Assembly (NCBI GenBank): GCA_026413225.1
Contig: CM048552.1
Coordinates: forward strand, 81,073,001 to 81,137,000
Direction: 5' to 3'
From: Otis tarda
Taxonomy: Eukaryota; Chordata; Aves; Otidiformes; Otididae
Length of the DNA stretch: 64,000 bases
The translations under genes and the position numbers were made by a program. Position 1 is the stretch's first letter. Each line of letters starts with the position of its first letter. The notes under the pieces were generated by a model that was not told where the DNA came from, ran no database searches, and saw nothing but the letters and a program-made list of their open reading frames with translations. This document shows positions 39,301 through 52,200 of this stretch, one piece after another.

Positions 39301-40223
39301 ATGGGGAAAGCAGGAAATCTTTTGGGATTTAATCACAGTGATGATTTGGAAAAGCAACTTAATAATGGAAAATATTTTTATATTTTAAATCATAAACACA
39401 AAACTATGAAGTACATGGTAGATTGTGATTGCATTAAATTGAATCATCTTTGTTACTAATGAAGAAGATTCTTCATCTTGGAATCCGATGGTCTGAAATC
39501 CTACTTCCTGGCTCTTTTTTCTATCTTGGAGAGCTTTTTCTATCATTTGCTTTCAAAAGATGTTTGACAGTTCTGATGGCCAATGCTTATCTTTTCCCTT
39601 GAAGATATTGAAATTGCATTGTAACATAGCCAACTTTTTCATTTATCTTGGTCAATAAAAAAGTGCTTCTTAAGAGACATCTTGCAGTTCTAGCCCTTGC
39701 ATCCTCTGTGTAAAAAAGTTTTTATTTAGGTCCCTTGATCTTTTGTAGAACTTGTAAATTAGGAAGACTTCAGGTAACCTGTGGAGAAGAGTACTTGGAT
39801 GAAAGACTGAATACTCATTTCTAAATGAGTAGGTGATGAGATTATGAAGAGCACATAGATGAGCTAGATAGCAGTTGTATCCGAGGGAAGGTCTGTACTC
39901 ATCTGTCATGTAACAGAAGTACTGATACATGAGTCATTTTGTCTCTTGACTCCTAGTTGATAATAAAATCAGCAGATTTCTTTTATGAGACTGGACAACG
40001 AAATATACTAACTTTTCCTGCAGTGTAGAGCATTGTATTACTTCACACTGCTGGACTTTTAGGGCTTGACCGTGGTGATTTGTTCTACCCAAATCTATCC
40101 TTTGAAACTGACACAATGCCTTTGGTTTTACAAAGTATTTATTGCTGTTTTATGAGTAAAGAGGATATAACTATTCAGTGGTTTTATTTTTGTTTTTAAA
40201 TAAAGATTTCTGCTGTATTCTAG
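36377..40223 (+). other. CCDC91 intron 1, last part
   Basis: No exon or transposon is recognised up to the acceptor at 40221-40223. T runs lie at 36886-36901 and 37171-37181. Open frames of 60-90 codons on both strands show no protein-family resemblance. Confidence 0.4.
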
Positions 40224-40236
40224 TACCAGTTGAAAG

Positions 40237-40266
40237 ATGGATGATGATGACTTTGGAGGATTTGAG
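40237..40266 (+). CDS. CCDC91: CCDC91 coding exon 1 (start codon, GGA-binding motif)
   Basis: The exon begins at 40224 after the acceptor TTCTAG, has 13 nt of 5' UTR, and starts translation at 40237. It encodes [10 protein letters not shown] and ends in phase 0 before the donor GAG|GTATGT at 40267. The DDDD-FGGF stretch is the aromatic/hydrophobic motif known in human p56 to dock on the GGA GAE (gamma-adaptin ear-like) domain. The whole exon is only 43 nt, too short for open-frame scanning. An in-frame ATG further upstream is not needed: the Kozak context is strong and the protein start matches the family. Confidence 0.92.
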
Positions 40267-43200
40267 GTATGTTATTTGGATGACTTAATTTTGAAATTTA
40301 ACTATATTCAGCTATTTTTTATAGAAATTTACAGCATTTTGTAAAATATATAACAATTTTTTCATGTTTCTAGGCAGCAGAGAGCTATGAGTGTGGAAAT
40401 GGTGAAAAGCAGACTACGTCCCCTGCTATTGCTTGGGCAGCATTTCCTACAGGTATTGATAAAATCACTACAAAAATTTTTAATAATGCATTGCTGTCCT
40501 TCTGTATTCACTGCAAATATGAGAACCCAGGAGGGTGTATATACAAAATAAAAGAATGAGCAGCAGTGAAAACCTAGCATAAGAATGTTCCTGAGTAATT
40601 AGTGGAGGTGCACTTGTCAAAGTTAAGCTTTCTTGAGAAATGAAAGAGAAGTACAGTTTATTCAGTTCAAAGACTGATTGACATCTTATGGGAAGAAGAA
40701 ATGGAGTTTCTTCGCTCAAAGAGTATTCTTACTTTTGAGTATGGAAGGTATGTGGCAAATGATGGGAAAGCATATAAAAAGTAAATTTAAAAATGGTACT
40801 TGAACGTGTTGCTTCCTCCATTAGATTTCTTTGACTGTGATAACGTCTTTTAGTTGCTTTGAGGGAGTGGGGCGGGAAATTATTTTTTTTAACTTAAGCA
40901 GTTTTTAAAGCTAGAAAACATATTACACATCCTTTATCTCAAGCAGAAGCTGAAGCATTATAGAGCTACTTTTATTAATTCATGTAAATGTCTGGTGCCT
41001 GTCTGGATTTTAAGAAATTAATAAAAGCTTATTGATAGTGGATAAATGTACAATATCAGTAGAACTTAAAGATTAAGGAGGTGTTAGTGATGGGCAATTG
41101 ATTTTGTGGTGGGAATTTAGTCTAGATTTCACTGCTTTCTCAAAAAGAAACATCACTTTAGCAGCATTAGGAAAAAGAAAACTCCTCTCATTTTATTCTT
41201 TGGTGAGGAACTAAAGATTTCTGCCTGTTATATTATAGTGTTGAATAAATTATGCCTACTAATTATAGTTTTAAAAATAAGATGAGGATTTGTCTCAATA
41301 TGAGCTCTCCATAAATAATGTTCTTTAAGTGTTTTTATTTATTTCTGGCACTACTGGCTTTCCTCTTTTACAGAATAATTAGTTTTATTTGTCATTGAAA
41401 TAAAGGAAAACTAATAATAAGGAAGTGATATTTTCCCAAATAACTTTATTATTTATTCTTGTAATTTTGACTGTTATTCAAAATACTACTTAAATTTATT
41501 AGCGTATTTTAATGTATTTAATAAAATAAAATATAACTGTGCAGTGCCTATGTCATGAAGTCTAATTTAAATCTAATGAGGTATATAGAATTTAAATTAT
41601 TTCTGAATAACATGGAAGTTTTTGGTGTGATTTGTGACACAGAAGTCTTAGGGTAGGTTATACCAAGGTATTTTAAGTAGTTCTTGTCTTACCCTTGAAA
41701 TCTGTTGGTCAGTAAGGTTTGCTGAAAGATGTCAGAAATTCATATGTATTATGGTGCTATTGAGATTACTTTGATAAATTTGAAGTGTGATACCATTGTA
41801 TGCACCCAAGATTTGGTGAACTTTATGGAGGAGGAGTATGTTACTCATCAATTTTCTGCATCTGATGTTTGTAGGATATAAAAAGTTATAAAACAAAACA
41901 CTGAAACCTATTGCAGTATTTCTCAGTGTGCAAGAAGGAATCAGAAATTATTTCGAAGGCCTCAGTGTTGATTACAGTGAGCAATTTTGCCCTTAAAATT
42001 GTCTTGGGTTTCTTACTGTATTTTTGAAGGTTGATTTCGTAGAATCATAAAATAGTTTGGGTTGGAAGGAACCTTTAAAGGTCCAACCCGCCTGCAAGGA
42101 GCAGGGACATCTAGAACTAGATCACGTTGCTCAGAGCCTGGCCCAACTTGGCCTTGAATATTTCCAGGGATGGGGCATCCACCACCCCTCTGGGCAACCT
42201 GTTCCAGTGCTTCACAATCCTCATTGTATAAACATTCTTCCTTATGTCTAATCTGAATCTGCCTCCCTCTATTTTAAAACCATTACCCTTCATCCTATCA
42301 CAACAGACCCTACTAATAAGTCTGTTCCTATCTTTCTTATAAGCCCCCTTTAGGCACTGGAATGCTGCTATCAGGTCTCCCCGGAGCCTCCTCTTCTCCA
42401 GGCTGAACAGCCCCAACTCTCTCAGCCTGTCCTCATAAGAGAGGTGCTCCAGCCCTCTTATTATCTTTGTGGCCCTCCTCTGGACCTTCTCCAACTGGTC
42501 CATGTCCTTCTTGTGTTGGGGGCTCCAGAGCTGGGTGCAGTGCTGCAGGTGGGGTCTCATGAGAGCAGAGTAGAGGAGCAGAATCACCTCCCTTGACCTG
42601 TTTGCCATGCTTCTTTTGATGCAGCCTAAGATGCGGTTGGCTTTCTGGGCTGCAGGCGCACACTGCCAGCTCACGTTGAGCTTCTAATCCACCAGCACAC
42701 CCGAGTCCTTCTCCTCAGGGCTGCTCTCAATCCATTCTCCACCCAGCCAGTATCTGTGTTTGGGATTGCCCGGACCCACGTGCAGAACCTTGCACTTGGC
42801 CTTGTTGAACTTCATGAGGTTTGCACAGGCCCACCTCTCCAGCCTGTCAAGGTCCCTCTGCATGATATCTTTCCCCTCTAGCATGTTGACAGCACCACAC
42901 GACTTGGTGTTGTTGGCGAACTTTCTGAGTGTGCACTCTATCCCACTGTCCATGTCACCGACAAAGATATTGAACAGGGCTGGTCCCAGTACTGCCGCCT
43001 GAGGAATGCCACTCATCACTGATCTCCAAGTGGACATTGAGTCATTGAGTGCAACTCTTTGAGTGCTGCCATCCAGCCAATTCCTTATCTACTGAGTGGT
43101 ACATCTGTCAAATCCATGTCTCTGCAGTTTAGAGGCAAGGATGTTGTGTGGGACAGTGTCAGGTGTTTTGCACAAGTCCAGGTAGATGATGTCAGTTGCT

Positions 43201-46200
43201 CTTCCCTTATCCACTGGTGCTGTAACCCTGTCATAGAAGGCCACCAAATTGGTCAGGCATGATTTGACTGTCACCAGTCACCTCCTTATATTTCATGTGC
43301 CTTAGCATAGTTTCCAGCAGGATCTGCTCCATGATCTTGCCAGGCACAGAGGTGAGGCTGACCGGCCTGTAGTTCCCCAGGTCTTCCTTTTTCCCATTTT
43401 AAAAAAGGGGGTTATGTTTCCCCTTTTCCAGTCATTAGGAACCTTAACAGACTGCCACAACTTCTCAAATATGATGGCCAGTGGCTTGGCATCTTCATTT
43501 GCCAGTTCCCTTAGAAGCTGTGGATACATCTCATGGGTCCCATCCCATTTCCTTCCAGAGAGGGCCCACATTCTCCCTAGTCTTCCTTTTATCCCCAATG
43601 TACCTAACGAAGCTTTAGGTTTCTCTTTTTCAGTAGACTTACAGTATGGTAAAATGTTTATTGGTATGTGCAAATAGTCTTTTCTATGCAATACTTCAGA
43701 TCAGATAAATGTTAATTGTAGTTACTGATTCAGAAAGGGAGAAAAATAAGAGTATGTACAGCAGAAGTATTATTCCATTTTTCACTCTTCCACCGGGACA
43801 GTTACTGGAGAGCATGCACCTCTTTCTGTTAGGCTTCTCTAGAGGTGTCCCCTGATAGGAAAACACTGCTTTTATTCTAAAGAATGGAAGTGAGAACAAA
43901 CTTACTTTTTTTTTTTTTATCTTTCATGACTGCAAGTTTGAATTGAAACCCATCATAAACATGGAAATAGAAAGTAGGGCTGGTCTGAAGACCTTAGCTC
44001 TGTGAGAAAGTATGCGTTATAAGTATGAAGGAATGAGCAAGTAGTGAAAGAAAAACAACCTGCATTTGTGCAATCATGCTACTTAAATGTCTTTACTACT
44101 ACTGTTGGCTACTGTTAGCAAAGTCCAAAGAACCCTCTGTTGTATTGGGTCTATTCCTTCTGAGTGTTTAACTGAGGTAGAAACAAGTAGTCCTCCTTAC
44201 TTAGTGTCATTATATGTGTGATGGATTTCTTTTTTTTTTCTTTCCAGCCTTAATATGGGAAAGTGCTGAAAAAAAAAAAAAGAAATCACTACTGTGTGCT
44301 CAGTGTCTGGGCTTTGGTTAAATGTGAGGGAACTACTCAAACATCAATGTTTTCTTAGCTTGGATTCAGTAAATGTATTCATAAAGTTGAAGAATAGGAA
44401 AATCTAGTAAAAAAAAAAAAAAAACAAACCCAAAACCAACAAAACACTTTGGGAATAAAAAGTCGTTCTTTGGAAAGATGCGATCTCTCTAAGAACAGTA
44501 ATGGAGTACGAAGTCTTACCTTTTAGTCTCCGACTTAAATACAGGTCAGAACTTAAAACAAAAATTTAAGTTTTTAAGAACTCTAAAATAAATTATGGAA
44601 TATTCTAGTGCCTTATCACTAACTTGCCTGGTTTCCAGAAGAGATTCAAAGAGGCTGACTCTATTAATAGTTATTACTGGCTGGAAAACTCATGGTATTT
44701 TCTTGGTTTGTTATTGTTAGACCCTTTTCAGGGGGTTTTACTCTTTGAATTCATAACCTAACTTTTTTGAGGAAAAAAATGTAACACTTATGGTGTTCTC
44801 AAATAATTTAATTTATTGAACATTAATATTAATATTTCAGCAGAGCTATTTTTTAATATGGTGGCCAAATCTGATTGTGAATGTGGAGTTATTGACTTCA
44901 GAGATGTTAGTGAAGGTAACTTCATACACTTTTTTATTTAAGAGAGTAACTCTTAAGTATTTTAGACTCTAGAATAGTTCTTGCAACTGATAAGCAAGGT
45001 ACTTCAAAGAAAGAAACGATTATCTGTAAGTCATTTTTTCTTTGTTTCTTCTTTAGATGCTTAGTAGTAGAAGCACATTGTTGTGCAAGTTAATAAAAAT
45101 AAGGTTTTTAAGGGCGATGTCACTTTGCAATTCAGTAAGTGCATACTGGAATATTGAAGTGCCTGCTTATTTTTATTTGTTTTAGAGTCTTTTCCTTCCT
45201 GAAGAAGAGATGTCCAACTGTCAATTTTCTTACGCTTTTGTAGGTGCCAGTTTGTGTACCTTTATGACTATGAGGAGGATCTTGAAATTTAGCAGTGTAC
45301 TTGCATGTCAACAGATTCTGGTCTTATCTCTGCTTTTCCAAGGTTATCAATAATATGTCTGTTCCTCACAGTGAATAGTAGGAACAGAATCTAGATCTCT
45401 ACATGCTGTGTCAGTGTTTCATTTTGGCAGGAATTCTTCTCTGGAAATCAGAAGAAGCTCATGTAATGGAGCAGATGGACAAATCGAGCAGATGTTCTCC
45501 AAAGGAGGACTGTTTTGGCTGAGATGGAGCCTCATGAATCTGTCTGTTGTGGATTGTTCAAAGTAAAACAAAAGTTATTTAAAAAAAAAAAAGACAAAAC
45601 AACAGGATGAGAGATGCTTTTTCAGTGAAATTAAGAGAGAATTCCCATCTAGGAATGTGTTGGGAGTGCAATCTGATCAGGCATTTCTGATTCAAGTTGT
45701 GTGGATTCAAAATGATTTTGTTTACAAGTGTTAGGTGAGACCAGATTCATGGTAGTGTTAACTGTGGATATATATATTTTTTTAGCTTCATTTTGTGAGG
45801 AAATAAGACTTATGCTATTGCTTTCAGTTCCTGATCTACCATTATAGATTTTTTGGATATGTTGCTTAGTTTTAGTGAAATTGTTTATACTCTCAGCTAA
45901 TTACACTTCTCCTTTTTTTGTTTTTTTAATCAGAAACTCTGTAACGATAGAGCTTGACTAGGCGCTTCACTAGGGAAAAGGAAGGTTGGATCCAGTCACT
46001 ATAGATTCTATACAAGCTGTCTGGTGTTGAAACGTATTTGGAGCTTTAGAAGAGCTATAGCATGTAACTACCATCTAGGACAATGAGAGAGAATGAAACC
46101 AAAAGAACTAGGAGACAGGAACACAACTGTATGGAAGCCAGCACTAAAGAGTAAACATCTTAATTTCACTATTTTTACATGACCTAGGTGACCTCCATTT

Positions 46201-49200
46201 GTTTAATGGAAATGTAATCTGTTCAGTCCGTGAGTTGGAGAGCTGTTTGGGTGCCCAAAAGCTGAATTCAGCTTTTAGGGTGAGCTTGAGTAGCTGCTTC
46301 GTGTCTGTCGGTTGTACTAAGTCTCTGCTTACTGTAATGCTCACGTAGCCGTGTAAGTTTACATGTCTTAATGTGGAGCTGTATCACATTCCAGAGTTTA
46401 GTTGGTTTGGCTGCTTACAGGGTAACACTTTCCTGTAATTTTCTTCTATCCTTTGGCCACATATATTAGAAAAATGGTTAGTTTTTCTGTGTGGCCTCCC
46501 ATCTGTATTGATACAATGTAGTTTTACTTATTAATTTTTGACTGAAACTTTTTTTTTCTGTATTTCCTGGAGCAAAGGTGTATCAGAGGAGCTCTATTTA
46601 TTTGTTTGTTTATTAAGTTCTTTTGCGAATCTTTTCTATGCTTTGTGTCATGTCAATATACTTACTTTCTGTAAGAAGATCTGTAGGTAGCATATATAAT
46701 TTTGAAGTTCTTGATTTACCCTTTTGGATTAATTAGGCTAATTTTTATATTTGGTCTGATAGTGAGAATTCTCAATGCCTTTCTGAATAACAGAATATCC
46801 TTCAAAGTACTGGAGAGGTTTTTTTTCCTTCTTCTAATATTCTTTCATTAACAGTGCAGATGGATTGGATGAATGCAAAGCCTATTTTTTCATGTTTCAA
46901 CTAAGAATTCAGTATTTCTGATGATCTTGTTTGCAGCATTGAAAGAACTGATGTTTTGAAGTCTATACAATATGAGATGTGCTAGTGTGCAGACATGTAA
47001 GCAGACATCTGCATGGCTTGAAAGGTGCTATTTTCAGCTGTTGTGTTGAAATTATTGTTTTCAGTTGCTTCTTTTTGTAATAAATTTTGGTTTTCTGCAG
47101 AATAGTAACATCTTGACTTGGAAGGGGGTGGTGGAACGGTGGTAAATAGTAGTAGGAAACTAATATATCCCTAAGGAGATTGGAGGGAACTGGTTTCATT
47201 CCTTGCCATGATTGGACAGGGTTCAAAGATCTTTGTTGATAATGCTGCGTAGCCTCATTTAACTCTGAATTGACCTTGTTTTTCATTTGCTAACATTTCT
47301 GTTACCTGGGGTATGCTGCTTTCAAAATGAGTCATATAACTTTTCAGATTTGACTATCTAGAATTTCTTGCTTTCAGAAATGTCAGGTTTATACTGTCTA
47401 CATGTAGTCATTGGTTTTAAAGAAAATGTTGTAGGTTTTAATATACGAAAGTGTAGAGGTTTTGTTTGGTAAGATACTTAAAGGATGTGACTGTTGCTTG
47501 GGCTAAGATAAATATTTAATTGGAAGAATTGGGCAAATGTAATGCTGGCAGCTTTGTATCTTTATAGCCAGTCACTATTAAGAATGCTTTTTTTTTTTTT
47601 TTGAATATCGTTGATAGTACTGAAATACAGGAACTTCGAATCAAATTATTCTTCAGTGCAATTAGATTGTAAGAGGTGCATAACCTTACATTAGTATGAC
47701 TATGCTTGTTGCTTCTGTGACAGGTTTTGCTAGGTATAGATTTCAGAAACATAATGAATTTTTGAATGCCTCTTCATATTCTGTGTGTGTTTTCTCTTTT
47801 TATTTCTTATATTAGTATCTGAAGTCCATATATCTCCTGATGTTCTTCTGGACCACTCTGTGCCTTCTTCCTGCCTGGTTCCTTCTGACTTACTCACTTT
47901 ATCAAGTGATAATGTGGCAACAGCTGTTCAATCAACCAACAATGTTCTAAACCACACTACTCTTGAAGAACTGGTAAAAACACAATTTTTTGTGTTTCAG
48001 TATGGGAACGTGATGTACTAAGTATTTTAGCATTGTATCTTTTCTGTGTAAATTTAGATTGAATTGTCTTTTAAGAGCAAAAAGTGGTCTTTAGATTTCT
48101 GTGATACAGACTTTGAAGTAAATTAATAAATTATCTTCAAATCCTGGGAGACACTATACTGCTTTGGTATGGACTGCAAGAGAGATAGGTGTGTTAAAGA
48201 GTTATTAAAAGTTAAAGGCATGCTGCTAGTGCTAGACATGGGAACAGGAAACAATAGCAGGAGGATTGTCAAAAAAAATGTGTTATTATGTGTTACTGTT
48301 AAAGCTGTAAAGATTATGGCTATATGTATATGTCATACCCATTACATTTAAAGTTTATTTCTTTTTTTTTTTTTGGTCACCTGACACAGTCCTAGTTGTG
48401 TGATCTTGATCTCTCCTTGTGGCTGCAGTACTGCTGGGAACTGATCTTAGCTTTTTTTGAGGGGGTGAAAGTGTTTAGTTTCTAACCAAACAATTAGGTG
48501 AGCAAGGGAGGGAAAGTAATTTCTGCATGGAGATTAGCACAAGAATACAAGATTGTTGTGGACAAGAATTAAATAGATTTATCCTCCCAAGTGAATTTTT
48601 ATTGCCCTTGGTTGCAGTGACATCTGTTTGAACAAGTTTATTGATTATAAAATTCCTTGTTTCAGGACGCATAGTAGCATATGCTTGAATTAGAAAGTGC
48701 TTGTATCTTTCTCTGAACCAATAAATATTTTGGACTAGTTTGCAACCCTCCTGTTTCCACCACTTAGTTGGTTTATTATTCTTCAGGTAGTCTCAAGTCC
48801 TAGGGCTATTCACGGTGAATTTCACTGTGAAGTCCCACTTCTGTAATCTGATCATTTAAAAGCATTTCTCTAGAGCTATTTAAACAATTTGTACAAAATA
48901 TTTGTTTTGATTAAACTGACTCCTATTTTTCCTTTAAGCAGCATCTCTATGTTCACACTTCCAGAAAGACTGTGGCTAGTAGACTTCCAATAGTTCAGTC
49001 TTAGTAATGAATTAGTTACTGTTTTGTATTTTGTTCCCAGCCTAGTGTTCTAGGGAAAGCCTATAAAAAGTGAAGAAGAAATGTGCCCAGATGCAGATAA
49101 TACCCAATAAATTTTCTTAGAAATCCAGAAGGTGTGGTTTTTTTCCCTTGAGAGGGGAAAGTGTTTGCTTTCTTTTTTGACTGATGCCAGCCAGGGTCAT

Positions 49201-52200
49201 TTTCTGTGTTGAAAGCTCTTCATCTGCCTCTCTGACAATGTTTTTAGTAAGTAAATTTCTATTACTGACAGGATGATCAAAATATACATTTCTTCAGCCA
49301 CAACAGATCCTACCCTTTTTGATTTTGGCTAGTGGTGGAATGTGAATAACCTGCATCTTTTCTTGTTTGAGCTAGGCCAGCAACTTAAGCTAGTATGTTC
49401 TTTGAAAGGAGCACTTTAGATATTCGAGAATACAAAGGCTTGTGGGTACTTTTTGAAATTAAAGAGTCATTTGGTTTGCTGATCTTACTAAAAGTAAGAA
49501 ATACAATTTGTAGCTTCTGAATAATTATGTGTGCAAATTCTAGTTGTAGGCCATATTTCAGTCTTTCTCATCTTGTTCTGGTTCCATAAACTCTCATTTT
49601 AATTCAGGAAATAATATGAACTAAAGAACGCGATGTTAGCAAGTGTTACTAAAGGGAGAAGGGGACTGGGGAGGACGTCCTTTAACATTATTTTTGAAAT
49701 GGAGATCAAACTTTGCACTTTTGGATAAAGCTAAAAGCAAATGATGGGCATAAAACTGTAATAAAATAGAAGGATGTAAAACTGTAAAATAGAGAAGGAT
49801 GTTAGGAGATCTGTATTCTTCTATAATTGTGTCTGCAGAGTCCCTTGAGATTTCATGTTAAAAAGACTTTTCAGGTTCCAACATCACAATTTTCAGCAGT
49901 GCCAGACTCTAATATTGAGTAGCTCTTTGAAGTAAAATTAGCACATCTAGCTTCTCTTTGCTTCTTACAGAAGGGGAATTCAGAGCACAACTGCAATTTT
50001 TGTTCTGGCTGTTTTGTCTACTGGATCTTATATATCCATGTACAGTCAAGATCTCAGCTATGTTTGTTTCTTTCTTTTGATCCTTTGAGAGATATTTATT
50101 TTTTGAACAATCAGTCTATTATTTGATTGTCTGTTTGGGAAAAAAAGGTGTTAAGGGAATGGATTAAATTGGATCAGTCAAACCTCTCTTAATAAAAGCA
50201 GTAAGATGTTCCTTTCACCACCCCTCTCCAAATCTCAAGTGCTCTTGGCTTTCAAATTGTTGTTAAATAAGTAGCAGTTGAAATTCATTAACCAGCTTTT
50301 TCCTTTTAAGTTCCTTTGCTGTGATATAAATGAGTTTTTGCCTTTTTGAAAAAAAAAGAAAAAAGAAGGAAGAAAAAAAAAAGCTTTGGCTTTTGTTAAT
50401 TATACCACAAAATATTTTAAACCTCACCTAATTTATTTTTGTGCTTTTCTGAAAATACGGGTTTATTATCAGTGTTTCATCTAGTTTGGGTTGTGTAGTC
50501 CAGAAGCTTCCGTTTCAGTTTTCATACTTCTACAGTTCACTGAAATAGCATTGACAAAATATTGTAGATATGTCTCAATTTCTCTTATTCTGTTGATCTA
50601 GCCTCAAGATGAGATATTTATTTTAGCACAGAAAATTTGTATTCTCTTTCCATGGCTACTATTTGCAGTCTGCATTGGGTGAGAATATGGAGTACCTAAT
50701 CCAAGGAGGATTTGTTTCCCTTTAAGCCTGATGCTTTGAGATAGATGATTTAGTTTCACTTCTGTCTCTTTTCACCTCTTTTAAGTATTTTGATCTCATT
50801 GGAAACTGAGGTATCTGTGCCATCCTTCTCCTTAAAGCCTTCTCCTAAAGTATTCTTGAAAAGCAGTCGAGGAGATCGGGAGGATTGATGTGAATCTATC
50901 TAGGATTACTAGCCACTGTTCCATTGTTGGAGCTTTCTTCTTGGCCAGCATATCCTACATATGAAAATGTGCGTGGCCAATTTCAGAGAAGTGTGGTTTC
51001 AAAAAGGTAACCTTAGTATTTACAGTTCTTAAGTTCTGTAATGTCATCTGGAAATTAAATTTGACTTAAATGGAATGTTAAATTCCCTTTGCCATTTCCC
51101 TTACTATTTTGTTTCTCGTATTAATTAGATTCAAGCAGATATTCCAGTTGCCTCTTTGAATGTAACTGAAGACAAGACTTTAGTTACATCAGCCATTGCT
51201 TTGGTTGATGCTGAGACACAGCAAGCAAATGAACCAAAGAGCTACCTTCAACAAGCTGTTGCAAACCTAGAAGTCAAGCTTTGCACTGCTGAAGAGGAAA
51301 AATTAAAAATTAAAAAGGTATGAATGGTATCTTTAATGAAAATGTTTGGCATTTGTGTAAGATTTGCGTAGAATTGGAGCTGGCAGAGATTTGCAATGCA
51401 TTTTTTGTAGAAATTAGCCAAATTGCAGAGAAATTGCCCGAAGTTAGCTGAAATACAATTTTTTTTTTTTTTTGCATGTCTGGTGTCTATTTTAGAGTGA
51501 TTTTTTTCCTGAAGTTTCAGGAAGAAAATATTTTCCTAGTCTAAAACAAGAAGGGCAATGGGGGAAGACAGATGAGTTTTCTTAGCATGGAGGCGTGTGG
51601 TTAGAAGGTATAGTGATTCCCCCATGTTTTCAGAGTGAGTGTGTAGTTGCTGAAGTTGAAAATGTCTTTGTCTTTATGAACATAATACATAACAATTATT
51701 TTTTTTTTCCACCTGCGAGCTCTAGAGACTAAATTCTTCATATTCCTTTTGACCTGAATATGACCAAGGAGGGCTGTGCTTGTAGTTATGTGTGTGAGAT
51801 AGTGAAAGGTCACTGAGGCATGGGAGAGTAAGAGTAAGTTTAATATCTGCTATTATTAATACTGTTCCTTGCTATCAAGGTATGCTAAGGATGGAGGAAA
51901 TGGCTTGTTGGAAATGAAAATGAGGATGAGGTTGAGTAACTAGAGCCAAAGATGAAGAGCTCTGGAATGGATTGATTTTGCTAGGAATTAAATGTGTAGA
52001 GTAGAGCTGGAAGGGAAGCAGGAATACAGACTGTAAGAGGAGATACGCTGAGAGCTAGACTCTCTTGAGTTGAAGAATGTTGCTCAATTGGTTTCTGTCT
52101 CTACAGTTGAATCAAGGGCTTTGAATCTCAAGAACTATTTTTTATTTCATCCAAAAGCAGGACTGAACTAAGCAGACCTGCTCTTTCTGTCCTCCTTATG

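Larger units (their letters stand above)
47974..51128 (+). other. CCDC91 intron after coding exon 3
   Basis: 3.2 kb without recognised exon or transposon. It contains a near-tandem duplication at 49753-49802 and a purine-only tract at 50349-50382. Confidence 0.45.

Noticed and set aside
47785-48021. 78-codon open frame taken as a stand-alone gene
   Set aside because: Its middle is CCDC91 coding exon 3 in the right frame; the ends are intron sequence on either side of the splice sites.
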